Source of the DNA: JAQSWP01 sp050185515
GTDB lineage: Bacteria; Pseudomonadota; Alphaproteobacteria; Reyranellales; JAQSWP01
Assembly (NCBI GenBank): GCA_050185515.1
Contig: JBFWZG010000013.1
Span: 1 to 36,786 of the forward strand
DNA length: 36,786 bases
Reading direction: 5' to 3'
Below, one piece after another: positions 26,537-35,609 of this stretch. The notes below the pieces were generated by a model that searched no databases, was not told where the DNA came from, and saw only the letters and a program-made list of their open reading frames with translations. Each line of letters begins with the position of its first letter. Position 1 is the stretch's first letter. A program made the translations under genes and the position numbers.

Positions 26537-26698
26537 GAATTGTGGGCTTCCCGACGGGTTTTTAGCGTCTGGCGGCAAAGAACCGGACAGATCGTCTCGG
26601 GAATCTAAAAATCACTTGAATATCATCAGGTTGGAGCAGATACTGAGAGTGTCACATGATTGCTCGTTGAGGTCGAGCAGGGGATTGGGGGAACTGCC

Positions 26699-27241
26699 AT
26701 GGCGCGAAAGACCGAGCGCCTATTATCGCTGACCTTGCTTGTGGCGCTGTTTCCGGGATCGGCGGGCCAGGTGGCGGCGCAGAGCGCCAACCGAATGGAG
26801 ACCCAGCTTTATCCCAACGTCACGCTGCCGCAGACGGCATGGATGCGCGGTGAGGTTCTGGGTTCGGCTCCTCCCGAAGCCCGGCTGAAGGAGACGGTTG
26901 ATCTGCTGCTGCACCAGCGCGGATTTCAGCCACAACCCTACAGCCCCTATGTCGTGCGCATCGAACTGCGCTCGGGGGCCACGCCGCCCGGCACGCCAGC
27001 CATCCCGCAATACTCCAACCCGGCGCCGCGCCTATCGCTGTGGAACGACATCGCGCCGCCGGCCAGCGTCACACTCTCCCTGACCCTTTATCATCAGTCC
27101 ACAGGCCGCATCTACTGGCAGGCCGAGGGACGGTGCACGGGGCTGACGCCCGACGCTCTTGCCGCCTCCATGGTGGTGCCGCTGATGAACGAGTTCGGCC
27201 GCACGACCAGTGGCGAACTGGCCTGTACGTCGAGCTCCTGA
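26699..27241 (+). CDS. Small secreted protein of unknown function
   Basis: The 180-residue precursor has an N-terminal signal peptide (basic MARKTER, hydrophobic LLSLTLLVALFPG, cleavage near VAAQ). The mature region is about 150 residues, rich in Pro and Ser, with predicted beta strands (SVTLSLTLYHQSTGRIYWQ) and two cysteines (in GRCTG and LACTS) that could form a disulfide. I do not recognise the family. The ATG at 26699 with GGGGGA six bases upstream is preferred to a TTG at 26660. It lies 162 bases after tRNA-Leu and converges on the FAD oxidoreductase, with five bases between their stops. Confidence 0.75.
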   Translation: MARKTERLLSLTLLVALFPGSAGQVAAQSANRMETQLYPNVTLPQTAWMRGEVLGSAPPEARLKETVDLLLHQRGFQPQPYSPYVVRIELRSGATPPGTPAIPQYSNPAPRLSLWNDIAPPASVTLSLTLYHQSTGRIYWQAEGRCTGLTPDALAASMVVPLMNEFGRTTSGELACTSSS

Positions 27242-27246
27242 CGCGG

Positions 27247-28380
27247 TCAGCCGCGCAGTCGGGCCGGAGCCAGAAACTCTGCAGTGACGCCCAGACGGGC
27301 GATGCGCTCGGGCATGGGCTGCCCCATGGCCAGCGCTGCGGCGACCTCGCCCATGGCCGGCGAGGTCTGGATGCCGTAGCCGCCCTGGCCGGCGAGCCAG
27401 AAGAAACCACCGACCGAGTCGTCGAAGCCGACCACGGGCGAACGGTCGGCGACGAAACTGCGCAGCCCGGCCCATTTGTTGTTGATGCGCCGGATCCGCA
27501 GGCTGGTGAACTCCTCGATCTGCGCTGCGGCCTCGGCGATATCCAGTTCTTCGGGCTGCACGTCGCAGGGCTCAATCGGCGTCTCGTCCGCGGGCGACGC
27601 CAGGAACTGGCCAACCTCCGGCTTGAAGTAGAACTGTTCGTCGGCGTCGAGCACCATCGGCAGATGGGCGTAGTCGAGATCGGGCGGGCCGTTGAAGGTG
27701 AAGGCCGTGCGCCGCTTGGGAATCAGTCCGACGGGACGGGCACCGGCAATGCCGGCCAGCACGTCACACCAGGCGCCGGCGGCGTTGATCAGCACCGGAG
27801 CGGCGAACTCTCCGGCCGGTGTCGTAACGTGCCAGCGGTCATTGATATGCGCGGCGGTGAGGATTTCGGCATTGGCGACTACCCGGCCGCCATGGCCGCG
27901 CAACGCTCGAAGGAAGCCCTGATGTGTGGCATGCACGTCGATGTCCATTGCATCCGGCTCGTACACGGAACCGGCCACGAGTTCGGGGTTGAGCAGCGGA
28001 CAAAGCTTCAACGTGCCGTCCTTGTCGAGCCGCTGCACCGTATCGACGAGCTTGATCCACTCGGAGTACATGCGGTCCAGCTTCGGCAGTTGCGCCTCGT
28101 TGCCGAAGATCAGCGCGCCGCGTGGGCTCACCAAGCGATGATCCGCAAAACCCTTGGGTGGCGATTCGAAGAAATCGCCGCTCGCCACGGTGAGTGCGCG
28201 AATAGCGAAGTTTCCGTATGTCTCGCTGAACAGGGCGGCGGACCGTCCCGTGCTGTGATATCCGGGCTGCGATTCGCGCTCCAGCACCACCACCTTGGCG
28301 CTGCGGGCGAGCCAGTAGCCGACGGAAGCGCCGGCAATGCCGGCTCCCGCAACCAGAAAATCCGCTCCCTCTACGCTCAC
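27247..28380 (-). CDS. FAD-dependent oxidoreductase (DAO/glycine oxidase-like family)
   Basis: The product is a flavoenzyme of the DadA/D-amino-acid-oxidase superfamily. It has the N-terminal Rossmann motif FLVAGAGIAGASVGYWLA, then VVVLERE ending the second strand, a STGRSAALFSETYG segment next to the flavin, and a C-terminal GQGGYGIQTSPAMG FAD-binding loop. The likely reaction is oxidation of an amino acid or secondary amine to an imine. The GTG at 28380, seven bases after GGGAG, is preferred, giving 377 residues with the dinucleotide fold right at the N-terminus. An ATG at 28431 would add 17 unlike residues. It is divergent from the aminotransferase gene. Confidence 0.88.
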   Translation of the reverse strand: MSVEGADFLVAGAGIAGASVGYWLARSAKVVVLERESQPGYHSTGRSAALFSETYGNFAIRALTVASGDFFESPPKGFADHRLVSPRGALIFGNEAQLPKLDRMYSEWIKLVDTVQRLDKDGTLKLCPLLNPELVAGSVYEPDAMDIDVHATHQGFLRALRGHGGRVVANAEILTAAHINDRWHVTTPAGEFAAPVLINAAGAWCDVLAGIAGARPVGLIPKRRTAFTFNGPPDLDYAHLPMVLDADEQFYFKPEVGQFLASPADETPIEPCDVQPEELDIAEAAAQIEEFTSLRIRRINNKWAGLRSFVADRSPVVGFDDSVGGFFWLAGQGGYGIQTSPAMGEVAAALAMGQPMPERIARLGVTAEFLAPARLRG

Positions 28381-28556
28381 CACCGTACTCCCGAGCTGAA
28401 TCCACCGCACAAAGCATGCCGCCAATGGCATGCCACGGTAGCATGACTGCTGTCCGGCCAGCCATGCGGCGCTAGCCGTCGCCGCCTTCCCTCCGGCGTC
28501 TCGCCGCGGCCACCGAGCATCTTGTTTCGCCGCCGCCGCTGCGCGAACATCGCGCC

Positions 28557-29891
28557 ATGAGCAGCACCCATGTCTTCCACCGTAACCCGCGCCAGAGCTA
28601 TCCGCTGGCCGTGTCCGGCGACGGCCCCTACATCATCGACAGCGCCGGCAAGCGCTACCTCGACGCGTCGGGCGGCGCCGCCGTCTCCTGCCTTGGCCAT
28701 TCCGACAGGACCGTAACCGACGCCATCAAGGCACAGCTCGAGAAGCTGCCTTTCGCGCATACCTCGTTTTTCACCAACGAGCCGATGGAGGCGCTGGCCG
28801 ATCGGCTGATCGCCGACGCGCCGGCCGGCATGGACAAGGTCTATTTCCTGTCCGGCGGATCGGAAGCGATCGAGGCGGCGCTCAAGCTGGCGCGCCAGTA
28901 TTTCGTCGAATCCGGGCAGAAGGAGCGGCGCCATATCATTGCCCGCCGGCAGAGCTATCACGGCAATACGCTTGGCGCGCTCGCCGTCGGTGGCAACGAA
29001 TGGCGGCGCGCGCAGTTCTCGCCATTGCTGATCGAAGTGAGTCACATCGCGCCGAGCTACGCCTATCGGGGCCAGCGCGAGGGCGAAACGCTGGAGGCCT
29101 ATGGCAAGCGCATGGCCGACGAGTTGGAGGCGGAGATTTTGCGGCTGGGTGCCGGCAAGGTCATAGCCTTCATCGCCGAGCCGGTGGTCGGTGCCACGCT
29201 GGGCTCGGTGCCGCCCGCGCCGGGATATTTCAGGCGCATTCGCGAAATCTGCGACCGGCATGGCGTATTGCTGATCCTCGACGAGGTCATGTGCGGCATG
29301 GGCCGCACCGGCACGCTCTATGCCTGCGAGCAGGATGGCGTCGTTCCCGACATCGTCTGCATTGCCAAGGGGCTTGGCGCTGGCTACCAGCCGATCGGCG
29401 CCATGCTGACGAACGCCAGGATCTACGACGCCATCGTTGGCGGCTCGGGCTTCTTTCAGCACGGCCATACCTATCTGGGCCACGCGGCGGCCTGCGCCGG
29501 GGCCCTGGCCGTGCAGGACGCTATCCGCGAACGAAAATTGCTCGAGCGCGTGAGATCCCTCGGCAAGGGGCTGGAGGAGCGCTTGCGGGCGCGCTTCGGC
29601 AATCACGCCCATGTCGGCGACATTCGGGGCCGCGGACTGTTCTGGTCGATCGAATTGGTGCGCGACCGGCTGACCAAGGAGCCGTTCGATCCGGCGCTCA
29701 AGCTCAATGCGCGCATCAAGGCGCTGGCGATGGTCGAGGGGCTGATGTGCTACCCGATGGGAGGCACCATCGACGGTGTTCGCGGCGATCATGTGCTGCT
29801 GGCGCCGCCCTTCATTCTGGGCGACGGACAGCTCGACGAGATCGTCGACAAGCTGAGCCGCGCGGTCGATGCCGCGCTTGCGGCGACCTGA
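28557..29891 (+). CDS. Class III (omega-type) PLP-dependent aminotransferase
   Basis: The 444-residue cytoplasmic enzyme has the PLP-binding phosphate motif SGGSEAIEAALK (99-110), YHGNTLGAL, Asp242 in ILDEVMCGMGRTG that binds the pyridine nitrogen, and the Schiff-base lysine Lys271 in CIAKGLGAGYQPIGAM. These fit the beta-alanine/omega-amino-acid:pyruvate aminotransferase group, but the amino donor is not known. The ATG at 28557 is the family-like start. It is divergent from one FAD oxidase and convergent with another, so a shared role in amine or amino-acid catabolism is likely. Confidence 0.93.
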   Translation: MSSTHVFHRNPRQSYPLAVSGDGPYIIDSAGKRYLDASGGAAVSCLGHSDRTVTDAIKAQLEKLPFAHTSFFTNEPMEALADRLIADAPAGMDKVYFLSGGSEAIEAALKLARQYFVESGQKERRHIIARRQSYHGNTLGALAVGGNEWRRAQFSPLLIEVSHIAPSYAYRGQREGETLEAYGKRMADELEAEILRLGAGKVIAFIAEPVVGATLGSVPPAPGYFRRIREICDRHGVLLILDEVMCGMGRTGTLYACEQDGVVPDIVCIAKGLGAGYQPIGAMLTNARIYDAIVGGSGFFQHGHTYLGHAAACAGALAVQDAIRERKLLERVRSLGKGLEERLRARFGNHAHVGDIRGRGLFWSIELVRDRLTKEPFDPALKLNARIKALAMVEGLMCYPMGGTIDGVRGDHVLLAPPFILGDGQLDEIVDKLSRAVDAALAAT

Positions 29892-29905
29892 GGCGACCAC
29901 GGCGA

Positions 29906-31165
29906 TCACGCGCGCCTCAGGGAGAAATCCACCATTGGGACGGGCGCCGTCCTGCCGGCGATATGGGCGGCGAGGACGACGGCCGAACCGAAGGCTAGGG
30001 TGAAGCCGAGCGCGCCGTGGCCGACATTGAGATGGAGGTTGTCGATGCCGCTCGGTCCCAGCACAGGGCGGCCGCTCGGTGTCGCCGGCCGCATCCCGGT
30101 CCAGGGCCGCAGATTGCCGGACCAATCTGCCGCACCGGGGAAGGTTTCGCTGGCCTGGCGCACAAGTTGACGCACGCGATCGGCCGACAAGGCGCGGCTG
30201 GTTCCGACGATATCCGCCATGCCGGCAATCCGCATCTGCGCGCCAAGCCGGGCGTAGACGATCTTGTTGGCATAGTCTGTGACGCTGGCTGCCGGCGCGG
30301 CCGTCGCATCAGCGACATCCACGGTCAGGCTGTAACCCTTGATCGGGTAGATCGGCAGATCGACGCCGACCTCGCCGGCCAGAGCGCGGCTTTCGTAGCC
30401 ACCGGCCAGCACGAAGGCGTCCGCCTCGACCGGGCCGGCGCTGGTTTCAAGGGCCGTCAACTTGTTGCCATCGCGACGCAGCTTCCGGACACGGGTGCCG
30501 AAGTGGAAGTCGACGGCGGCATTGCCTTGCGACAGCAGGCGCTGCAGGCCCCGGCACAGCTTGACCGGATCAGCCGCAGCGTCGTCGGCCGTGAAAATTC
30601 CGCCGACGATGCGGTCGGCGACGTTGTGCAGCGCCGGTTCATGCGCAACGCAGGCGCCGACGTCGAACACTTCCTGGCGGCAGCCCAGCCCGGCCTGCAG
30701 ATCGACCTGTGATCTGGCCGCGCCGAAGCTCTCGGCCGTCGAGTAGACGACCAGCTTGCCCGATTCGCGCCAGTCGAAGTCGAGCGCGCCAACGTCGTCG
30801 GCGGCACGGACGGTATCGCGGCTCAGGAACGCAAGGCGCAGCAGGGCTTCCGTCGTGCGTCTTGCGACGGTCGCGTTGCACGCGGCAAGAAATCTCAGGC
30901 CCCAGCGATACTGATGCCAATCGAGCGTCGGGCGGAAGCGCACAGGCGCGTCGGCGCTGAACAGCAGATGCGGCAGGTCGCGCCATATCGACGGACCGGC
31001 AAGCGGCGCGACGTAGGAGTAGCTGAGCTGTGCGCCGTTGCCGTGGCTGGCGCCCGCCGCCGGTTCGCCGGCGGCGTCGATTACGCTGATGCGATGCCCA
31101 TCTCGGGCCAGCGCCCAGGCGGTCGTCATGCCGACGACGCCGGCGCCGATGACTGCAACATGCAT
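29906..31165 (-). CDS. D-amino-acid dehydrogenase-like FAD oxidoreductase (DadA family)
   Basis: The 419-residue flavoprotein starts with VAVIGAGVVGMTTAWALA (Rossmann GxGxxG at 8-13). It contains the DadA signature GASHGNGAQLSYSYVAPLA near 37-55, AFVLAGGYESRALA, IYPIKGYSLTVD, and the C-terminal GHGALGFTLAFGSA. DadA oxidises D-amino acids to 2-oxo acids at the membrane, passing electrons to quinones. The ATG at 31165 with GAGGA six bases upstream is chosen; the longer reading to 31261 crosses the divergent promoter. The LysR gene diverges from it across 125 bases, so that regulator probably controls it. Confidence 0.92.
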   Translation of the reverse strand: MHVAVIGAGVVGMTTAWALARDGHRISVIDAAGEPAAGASHGNGAQLSYSYVAPLAGPSIWRDLPHLLFSADAPVRFRPTLDWHQYRWGLRFLAACNATVARRTTEALLRLAFLSRDTVRAADDVGALDFDWRESGKLVVYSTAESFGAARSQVDLQAGLGCRQEVFDVGACVAHEPALHNVADRIVGGIFTADDAAADPVKLCRGLQRLLSQGNAAVDFHFGTRVRKLRRDGNKLTALETSAGPVEADAFVLAGGYESRALAGEVGVDLPIYPIKGYSLTVDVADATAAPAASVTDYANKIVYARLGAQMRIAGMADIVGTSRALSADRVRQLVRQASETFPGAADWSGNLRPWTGMRPATPSGRPVLGPSGIDNLHLNVGHGALGFTLAFGSAVVLAAHIAGRTAPVPMVDFSLRRA

Positions 31166-31233
31166 GGCCTGTCCTCTTGCGGTCAGACTAGCGAGCGTCC
31201 CGCAGCGCGCCACTGCCGATGAGCGGGCAGGGG

Positions 31234-31248
31234 ATAACCTGATGTAAT
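31234..31248. promoter_or_regulatory. Candidate LysR binding site between dadA-like and lysR genes
   Basis: ATAACCTGATGTAAT has near-dyad arms ATAAC/GTAAT and the T-N11-A layout of LysR boxes. It lies in the divergent intergenic region 42 bases before the LysR start. A near-identical element precedes the TAXI receptor gene (32236-32250). Confidence 0.5.
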
Positions 31249-31290
31249 GACCCGGATGCAATCATTTCGACGAGTCGGTAGGCTTGTTTC

Positions 31291-32190
31291 ATGCAGCTGC
31301 GCCATCTCGAGGTCTTCCACGCCATCATGCTCAGCGGCTCGATCACGGCAGCCGCGCGCCTGCTCAACGTTTCGCAGCCGGCGGCGACTCGCCTGCTGCT
31401 GCGCGCCGAGGATCAGCTGGGCTACCGGCTGTTTGATCGCGTCAAGGGACGGCTGGTGCCGACGCGCGAAGGCCAGTTGCTGCATGCGGAGAGCGAAAAA
31501 CTGATTGGCGGTCTGGAGAATTTTCGCCGCTTGGCGCGAAATCTGGCCGCTGCCGATAACGGGCAGGTCCGCATCGCCGCGGCGCCGGCGCTTTGTCTGC
31601 AACTCGTCCCCGACGCCGTTGCCCGGATCATGGAAAGGCATCCCGCCGCGCGCTTCGAGGTGGAGACGCGTCAGTACGGGGACCTGCTGCGCGCGCTGCT
31701 GACCCAGGAGGTTGATCTCGGTCTCGGCTTCGACGTCGCGCCACACCCGGCCCTTGAATTGACCGTGCTGGCCGAAGGGCGCTTCTACGGCATCTTTCCC
31801 GCCGCTCAGGCGCGCGGCCAGAGTTCGGCGGTCCGGTTGCAGCGATTCGCGCGCGGCAAGTTCATCGGCCTGCGGAGCGACGACCCGCTTGGCCTGGCCT
31901 TTTCCGCGACCATGGCTCTCGGGGGTGGCGGGCTGGATCCGGTGGTGGAGGTGAAGACCAATCAGGTCGCTTTGGCCCTCGTGGCGCGTGGCGTTGGTTC
32001 AGCAATCGTCGATCAGTACACGGCTGCCGCTCGCGACCCCGCGACGGTTGCGGTGCGGCCGCTGGCCCAGTCGGTGCCGTTCAAGGTGCACCTGGTGCGC
32101 CCCCGCTTCGGCGCCCAATCCATGCTGCACCGCGACTTCGCCGCCGCCCTCCTGCGCAGCGAGAAGACCATTGCCGCATCGCTGCCCTAA
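31291..32190 (+). CDS. LysR family transcriptional regulator
   Basis: The 299-residue regulator has an N-terminal winged helix-turn-helix (about 1-60): QLRHLEVFHAIMLSGSITAAA, then LLNVSQPAATRLL and the wing RLFDRVKGRLVPTREG. A periplasmic-binding-protein-like effector domain follows from about residue 90. It resembles regulators of amino-acid or opine metabolism that lie next to oxidase genes. The start is the ATG at 31291, and no strong Shine-Dalgarno is seen. The candidate sites at 31234 and 32236 suggest control of the divergent DadA-like gene and of the downstream TAXI transporter. Confidence 0.95.
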   Translation: MQLRHLEVFHAIMLSGSITAAARLLNVSQPAATRLLLRAEDQLGYRLFDRVKGRLVPTREGQLLHAESEKLIGGLENFRRLARNLAAADNGQVRIAAAPALCLQLVPDAVARIMERHPAARFEVETRQYGDLLRALLTQEVDLGLGFDVAPHPALELTVLAEGRFYGIFPAAQARGQSSAVRLQRFARGKFIGLRSDDPLGLAFSATMALGGGGLDPVVEVKTNQVALALVARGVGSAIVDQYTAAARDPATVAVRPLAQSVPFKVHLVRPRFGAQSMLHRDFAAALLRSEKTIAASLP

Positions 32191-32234
32191 GGCGCCGCCC
32201 CGACTTTGCGCAACGTCGTTGCGGTGAACGGCTT

Positions 32235-32251
32235 CATAACGCAATGTTATG
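32235..32251. promoter_or_regulatory. Perfect dyad CATAAC-N5-GTTATG upstream of TAXI receptor
   Basis: CATAACGCAATGTTATG is a perfect inverted repeat with 6-base arms and a 5-base spacer, matching the T-N11-A form. Its core shares 11 of 15 positions with the site at 31234-31248. It is 114 bases upstream of the TAXI receptor ATG. Confidence 0.55.
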
Positions 32252-32364
32252 GTCTATGGCCGGTTCTGCATTTCGGCCTGCGGCCTTTTTCGGCTATGAC
32301 TCGCCTAGCGGACGCGGCCGCCTGTCGCGATTCCAGCCCCACAATCTGCATAGGGAGGTTTGCA

Positions 32365-33333
32365 ATGAATCTAAGAATTGGTCTGGCCTTTGGCGGCCTG
32401 CTCGCTGCCGCGGTCGCCCTGCCGGCGCCCGGCTTCGCGCAGCAGAAATTCATCACCATCGGCACCGGTGGCGTCACTGGCGTCTACTACGCTGTGGGCG
32501 GCGCCATATGCCGGCTCATGAACAAGGACCGCAAGGCGCACGGCATCCGCTGCTCGGTCGAATCGACCGGTGGCTCGGTGTTCAACGTCAATACCATCAA
32601 GGCCGGCGAACTCGATTTCGGCATGGCGCAGTCTGATGTGCAGTACAACGCCACCAAGGGCGTGGCCCAGTTCAAGGACGGCGCCTTCTCCGATCTCCGT
32701 GCCGTGTTCTCCGTGCATCCCGAGCCCTTCACTGTGGTCGCCCGCAAGGAAGCCGGCATCAAGAAGTTCGAGGACCTCAAGGGCAAGCGCATGAATGTCG
32801 GCAATCCGGGTTCGGGCACGCGCGCCTCGATGGATGAGCTTCTCGATGCGATGGGCTGGAAGCTGGGCGACTTCTCGCTGGCCTCGGAACTCAAGGCCGA
32901 CGAGCACGGTCCGGCGCTCTGCGACAACAAGATCGACGCGTTCTTCTATGCGGTCGGCCATCCCTCGGCGAACATCCAGGACCCGATCACCGCCTGCGGC
33001 GCGCAACTCGTGCCACTGACCGGCGCGGCCGTCGATAAGCTGGTCAAGGACCGGCCGTACTACGCCAAGGTCAATATTCCCGGCGGCCTCTACGCCGGAA
33101 ATCCGAACCCGACGCCGACCTATGGCGTGCTGGCGACAATGGTCACCTCGGCCAAGGTGCCCGAGGAAACGGTGTATCAGCTGGTCAAGGCGGTGTTCGA
33201 GAACTTCGAGGAGTTCAAGAAGCTGCATCCGGCATTCGCGGCACTCGAGCCCAAGGAGATGGTGAAGAACGGCGTATCGGCGCCGCTTCATCCGGGCGCC
33301 GCCAAGTACTACAAGGAAAAGGGCTGGATGTAG
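32365..33333 (+). CDS. TAXI-family TRAP transporter solute receptor
   Basis: The 322-residue precursor has a Sec signal peptide (hydrophobic about 6-20, cleavage after GFA near 25). The mature protein opens with FITIGTGGVTGVYYAVGGAIC, the TAXI hallmark, followed by SVESTGGSVFNVNTIKAGELDFGMAQSD in pieces typical of the family. The TAXI receptor binds its ligand (glutamate or other organic acids in known cases) in the periplasm and delivers it to a fused TRAP permease. GGAGG six bases before the ATG at 32365 sets the start. The permease gene follows after 89 bases, which include a hairpin. Confidence 0.95.
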   Translation: MNLRIGLAFGGLLAAAVALPAPGFAQQKFITIGTGGVTGVYYAVGGAICRLMNKDRKAHGIRCSVESTGGSVFNVNTIKAGELDFGMAQSDVQYNATKGVAQFKDGAFSDLRAVFSVHPEPFTVVARKEAGIKKFEDLKGKRMNVGNPGSGTRASMDELLDAMGWKLGDFSLASELKADEHGPALCDNKIDAFFYAVGHPSANIQDPITACGAQLVPLTGAAVDKLVKDRPYYAKVNIPGGLYAGNPNPTPTYGVLATMVTSAKVPEETVYQLVKAVFENFEEFKKLHPAFAALEPKEMVKNGVSAPLHPGAAKYYKEKGWM

Positions 33334-33346
33334 TCCAGTCATAGCG

Positions 33347-33376
33347 AACGGCCGGGGGCAACCGCCTCCGGCCGTT
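33347..33376 (+). terminator. Intercistronic hairpin between TAXI receptor and permease
   Basis: A perfect 9-bp stem AACGGCCGG/CCGGCCGTT with a 12-base loop region (partly paired GG/CC) is followed by only three T. It sits 14 bases after the receptor stop. Partial termination or 3'-end protection, giving excess receptor, is more likely than full termination because the permease lacks another promoter. Confidence 0.6.
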
Positions 33377-33422
33377 TCCGTCAGGCGACGGTGGGGAGCG
33401 AGCGCAAGCGGGAGGGGAACGC

Positions 33423-35443
33423 ATGGCCCAGGATACGGCGGCCGCCAAGGTCGATCTCGAGGCTCTTGTCGCCGAATCCGACACCGGCGGACGCAAGCCG
33501 GGCGGCATCCCTGCCATGATGCTTTTCGCGGTGCCGCTTCTGTGGTCGCTTTTTCAGCTCTGGTACGCCTCGCCGCTGCCGTTCGTATTCGGCATCTTCA
33601 TTCTCAACGACACCGAGGCGCGTTCCATCCATCTGGCATTCGCGCTCTTCCTGACTTTCACCGCCTATCCCGCCTTCAAGCGCTCGCCGCGCGATCGCAT
33701 TCCGCTGCTCGACTGGGTTTTCGCGCTGGTTGGCGCCTTCTGCGGCGGCTATCTGTTCCTTTTCTATCGCGAGTTGGCCAATCGCCCGGGCCTGCCAACC
33801 ACCTTCGATCTGGTGGTATCGGTCGCCGGTCTGCTGCTGCTGTTCGAAGCCGGCCGCCGGGCGCTGGGCCCGGCGCTGAGTGCCATTGGTATCGTGTTCG
33901 TGCTCTATATTTTCGCCGGCCCACACTTGCCTGAGATGGTGTCGCACAAGGGAGCCTCGATCAGCCGCGCCATGTCGCAGCTCTGGCTGACGACCGAAGG
34001 CGTGTTCGGCGTCGCGCTGGGCGTGTCGACCAGTCTGGTCTTTCTCTTTGTGCTGTTCGGTTCTCTTCTCGACCGGGCAGGGGCCGGCAACTACTTCATC
34101 CAGTTGGCCTTTGCCGGCCTTGGGCATCTGCGCGGCGGACCGGCCAAGGCCGCAGTCGTCGCCTCCGGCCTGACCGGCGTCATCTCCGGATCGTCGATCG
34201 CCAACGTGGTCACGACCGGCACCTTCACCATCCCGCTGATGAAGCGCGTGGGCTATTCGGCGGTGAAGGCGGGCGCCATCGAAACGTCCTCCAGCGTCAA
34301 CGGCCAGATCATGCCGCCGGTGATGGGCGCGGCTGCCTTTCTGATCGCCGAGTATGTCGGCATTTCCTACACCCAGGTCGTCAAGCACGCCTTCGTGCCG
34401 GCCATCATCGTTTACGTATCCCTGTTCTACCTCGTGCATATCGAGGCGCTGCGCACCGGGATGGAGGGCTTGGAGAAGATCCGCCGCACCTCGCGCGCCT
34501 TGGCGGCGCTGCGATTCCTGATGACCCTGTGTGGTTTCGTGGTGCTGAGCGGGATCGTCTATTTCGGCGTCGGCTGGACGCGGGACGTATTCGGCGATCT
34601 GGCCCTGCCGATCCTGCTGGCGCTTCTGGTTGCTGCCTACGTCGCCCTGATCTTCTATCGCGCGCGCTACGACGATCTGGAGATTGACGATCCGAATGCG
34701 CCGCGCCTGGTGTTGCCTGAATTCGGCCTCGTGGCACGCACCGGTCTGCATTACCTGCTGCCGGTGTTTCTGCTGATCTGGTGCCTGATGATCGAGATGC
34801 TGTCGCCCTCGCTGTCGGCGTTCTGGGCGACCACGTTCCTGGTCTTCATCGTCCTGACGCAGCGGCCGCTTACCGCGCTTTTTCGCGGCCACGCCATTGG
34901 CGCGCAGGCTGCGGTCGGGATGCTCGATCTTGTGCATGGGCTGGTCGCCGGCGCGCGCAACATGGTCGGCGTCGGCATCGCGACGGCGGCAGCCGGCATC
35001 ATCGTCGGCACCGTTACCTTGACCGGTGTTGGCCTGATCCTGACGGAACTGGTCGATTTCCTTTCCGCCGGCAACATCATCCTGATGCTGCTGCTGACCG
35101 CCGTGATCTGCATCGTGCTGGGCATGGGTATGCCGACGACCGCGAGCTACGTCATCGTCGCCACGCTTATGGCGCCGGTCATCGTCGAACTGGCGTCGCA
35201 GAACGATCTTGCCGTGCCGCTGATCGCGGTTCACCTCTTCGTCTTCTATTTCGGACTGATGGCGGACGTCACGCCGCCTGTCGGCCTCGCATCCTATGCC
35301 GCTGCGGCGATCTCCGGCGCCGATCCGGTGCGGACCGGCGTCCAGGCCTTCACCTACAACATCCGCACCTGCCTGCTGCCCTTTATCTTCATCTTTAACA
35401 ACGAGTTGATCCTCATCGGCCTCGAGAATTTCCTGCATGGCGC
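33423..35443 (+). CDS. TRAP transporter fused permease (4TM/12TM), 3' end lost in assembly gap
   Basis: This is the fused DctQM-type permease that partners TAXI receptors. About 673 codons are visible before the N run. The first part has the small-subunit-like helices (about 18-150), then DctM-type motifs: GVISGSSIANVVTTGTFTIP, SSVNGQIMPPVMGAAAFLIA, GMGMPTTASYVIVATLMAP, and DVTPPVGLASYAAAAISG. GGGAGGGGAA precedes the ATG at 33423. The coding frame runs into the gap at 35444; reading through the Ns to a downstream stop at 35598 is meaningless because the gap length is nominal. The gene may have a further C-terminal part. Confidence 0.93.
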
Positions 35444-35543
35444 NNNNNNNNNNNNNNNNNNNNNNNNNNNNNNNNNNNNNNNNNNNNNNNNNNNNNNNNN
35501 NNNNNNNNNNNNNNNNNNNNNNNNNNNNNNNNNNNNNNNNNNN
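35444..35543. other. Assembly gap of 100 N
   Basis: Exactly 100 undetermined bases, the conventional filler for a gap of unknown size. The end of the permease gene, and possibly further sequence, is missing. The 66 bases between the gap and the kinase ATG contain no recognisable feature beyond an AAGGAG 15 bases before that ATG. Confidence 0.99.
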
Positions 35544-35609
35544 GTGCGTAAAGTCCATGAGGGGACTTCCCTGTCCACTGCCGGCCTTGCAAGGAGCTGA
35601 ATTTTCCGC

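Noticed and set aside
32252..32300. GGCC-rich hairpin followed by TTTTT after the LysR gene as a terminator
   Set aside because: The stem directly before the T run is only four base pairs, too weak to call. It could still give some termination.
35544..35600. Apparent continuation of the permease coding frame after the gap, ending at 35598
   Set aside because: The gap is filled with a nominal 100 N, so the frame across it carries no information, and the short tail has no permease features.
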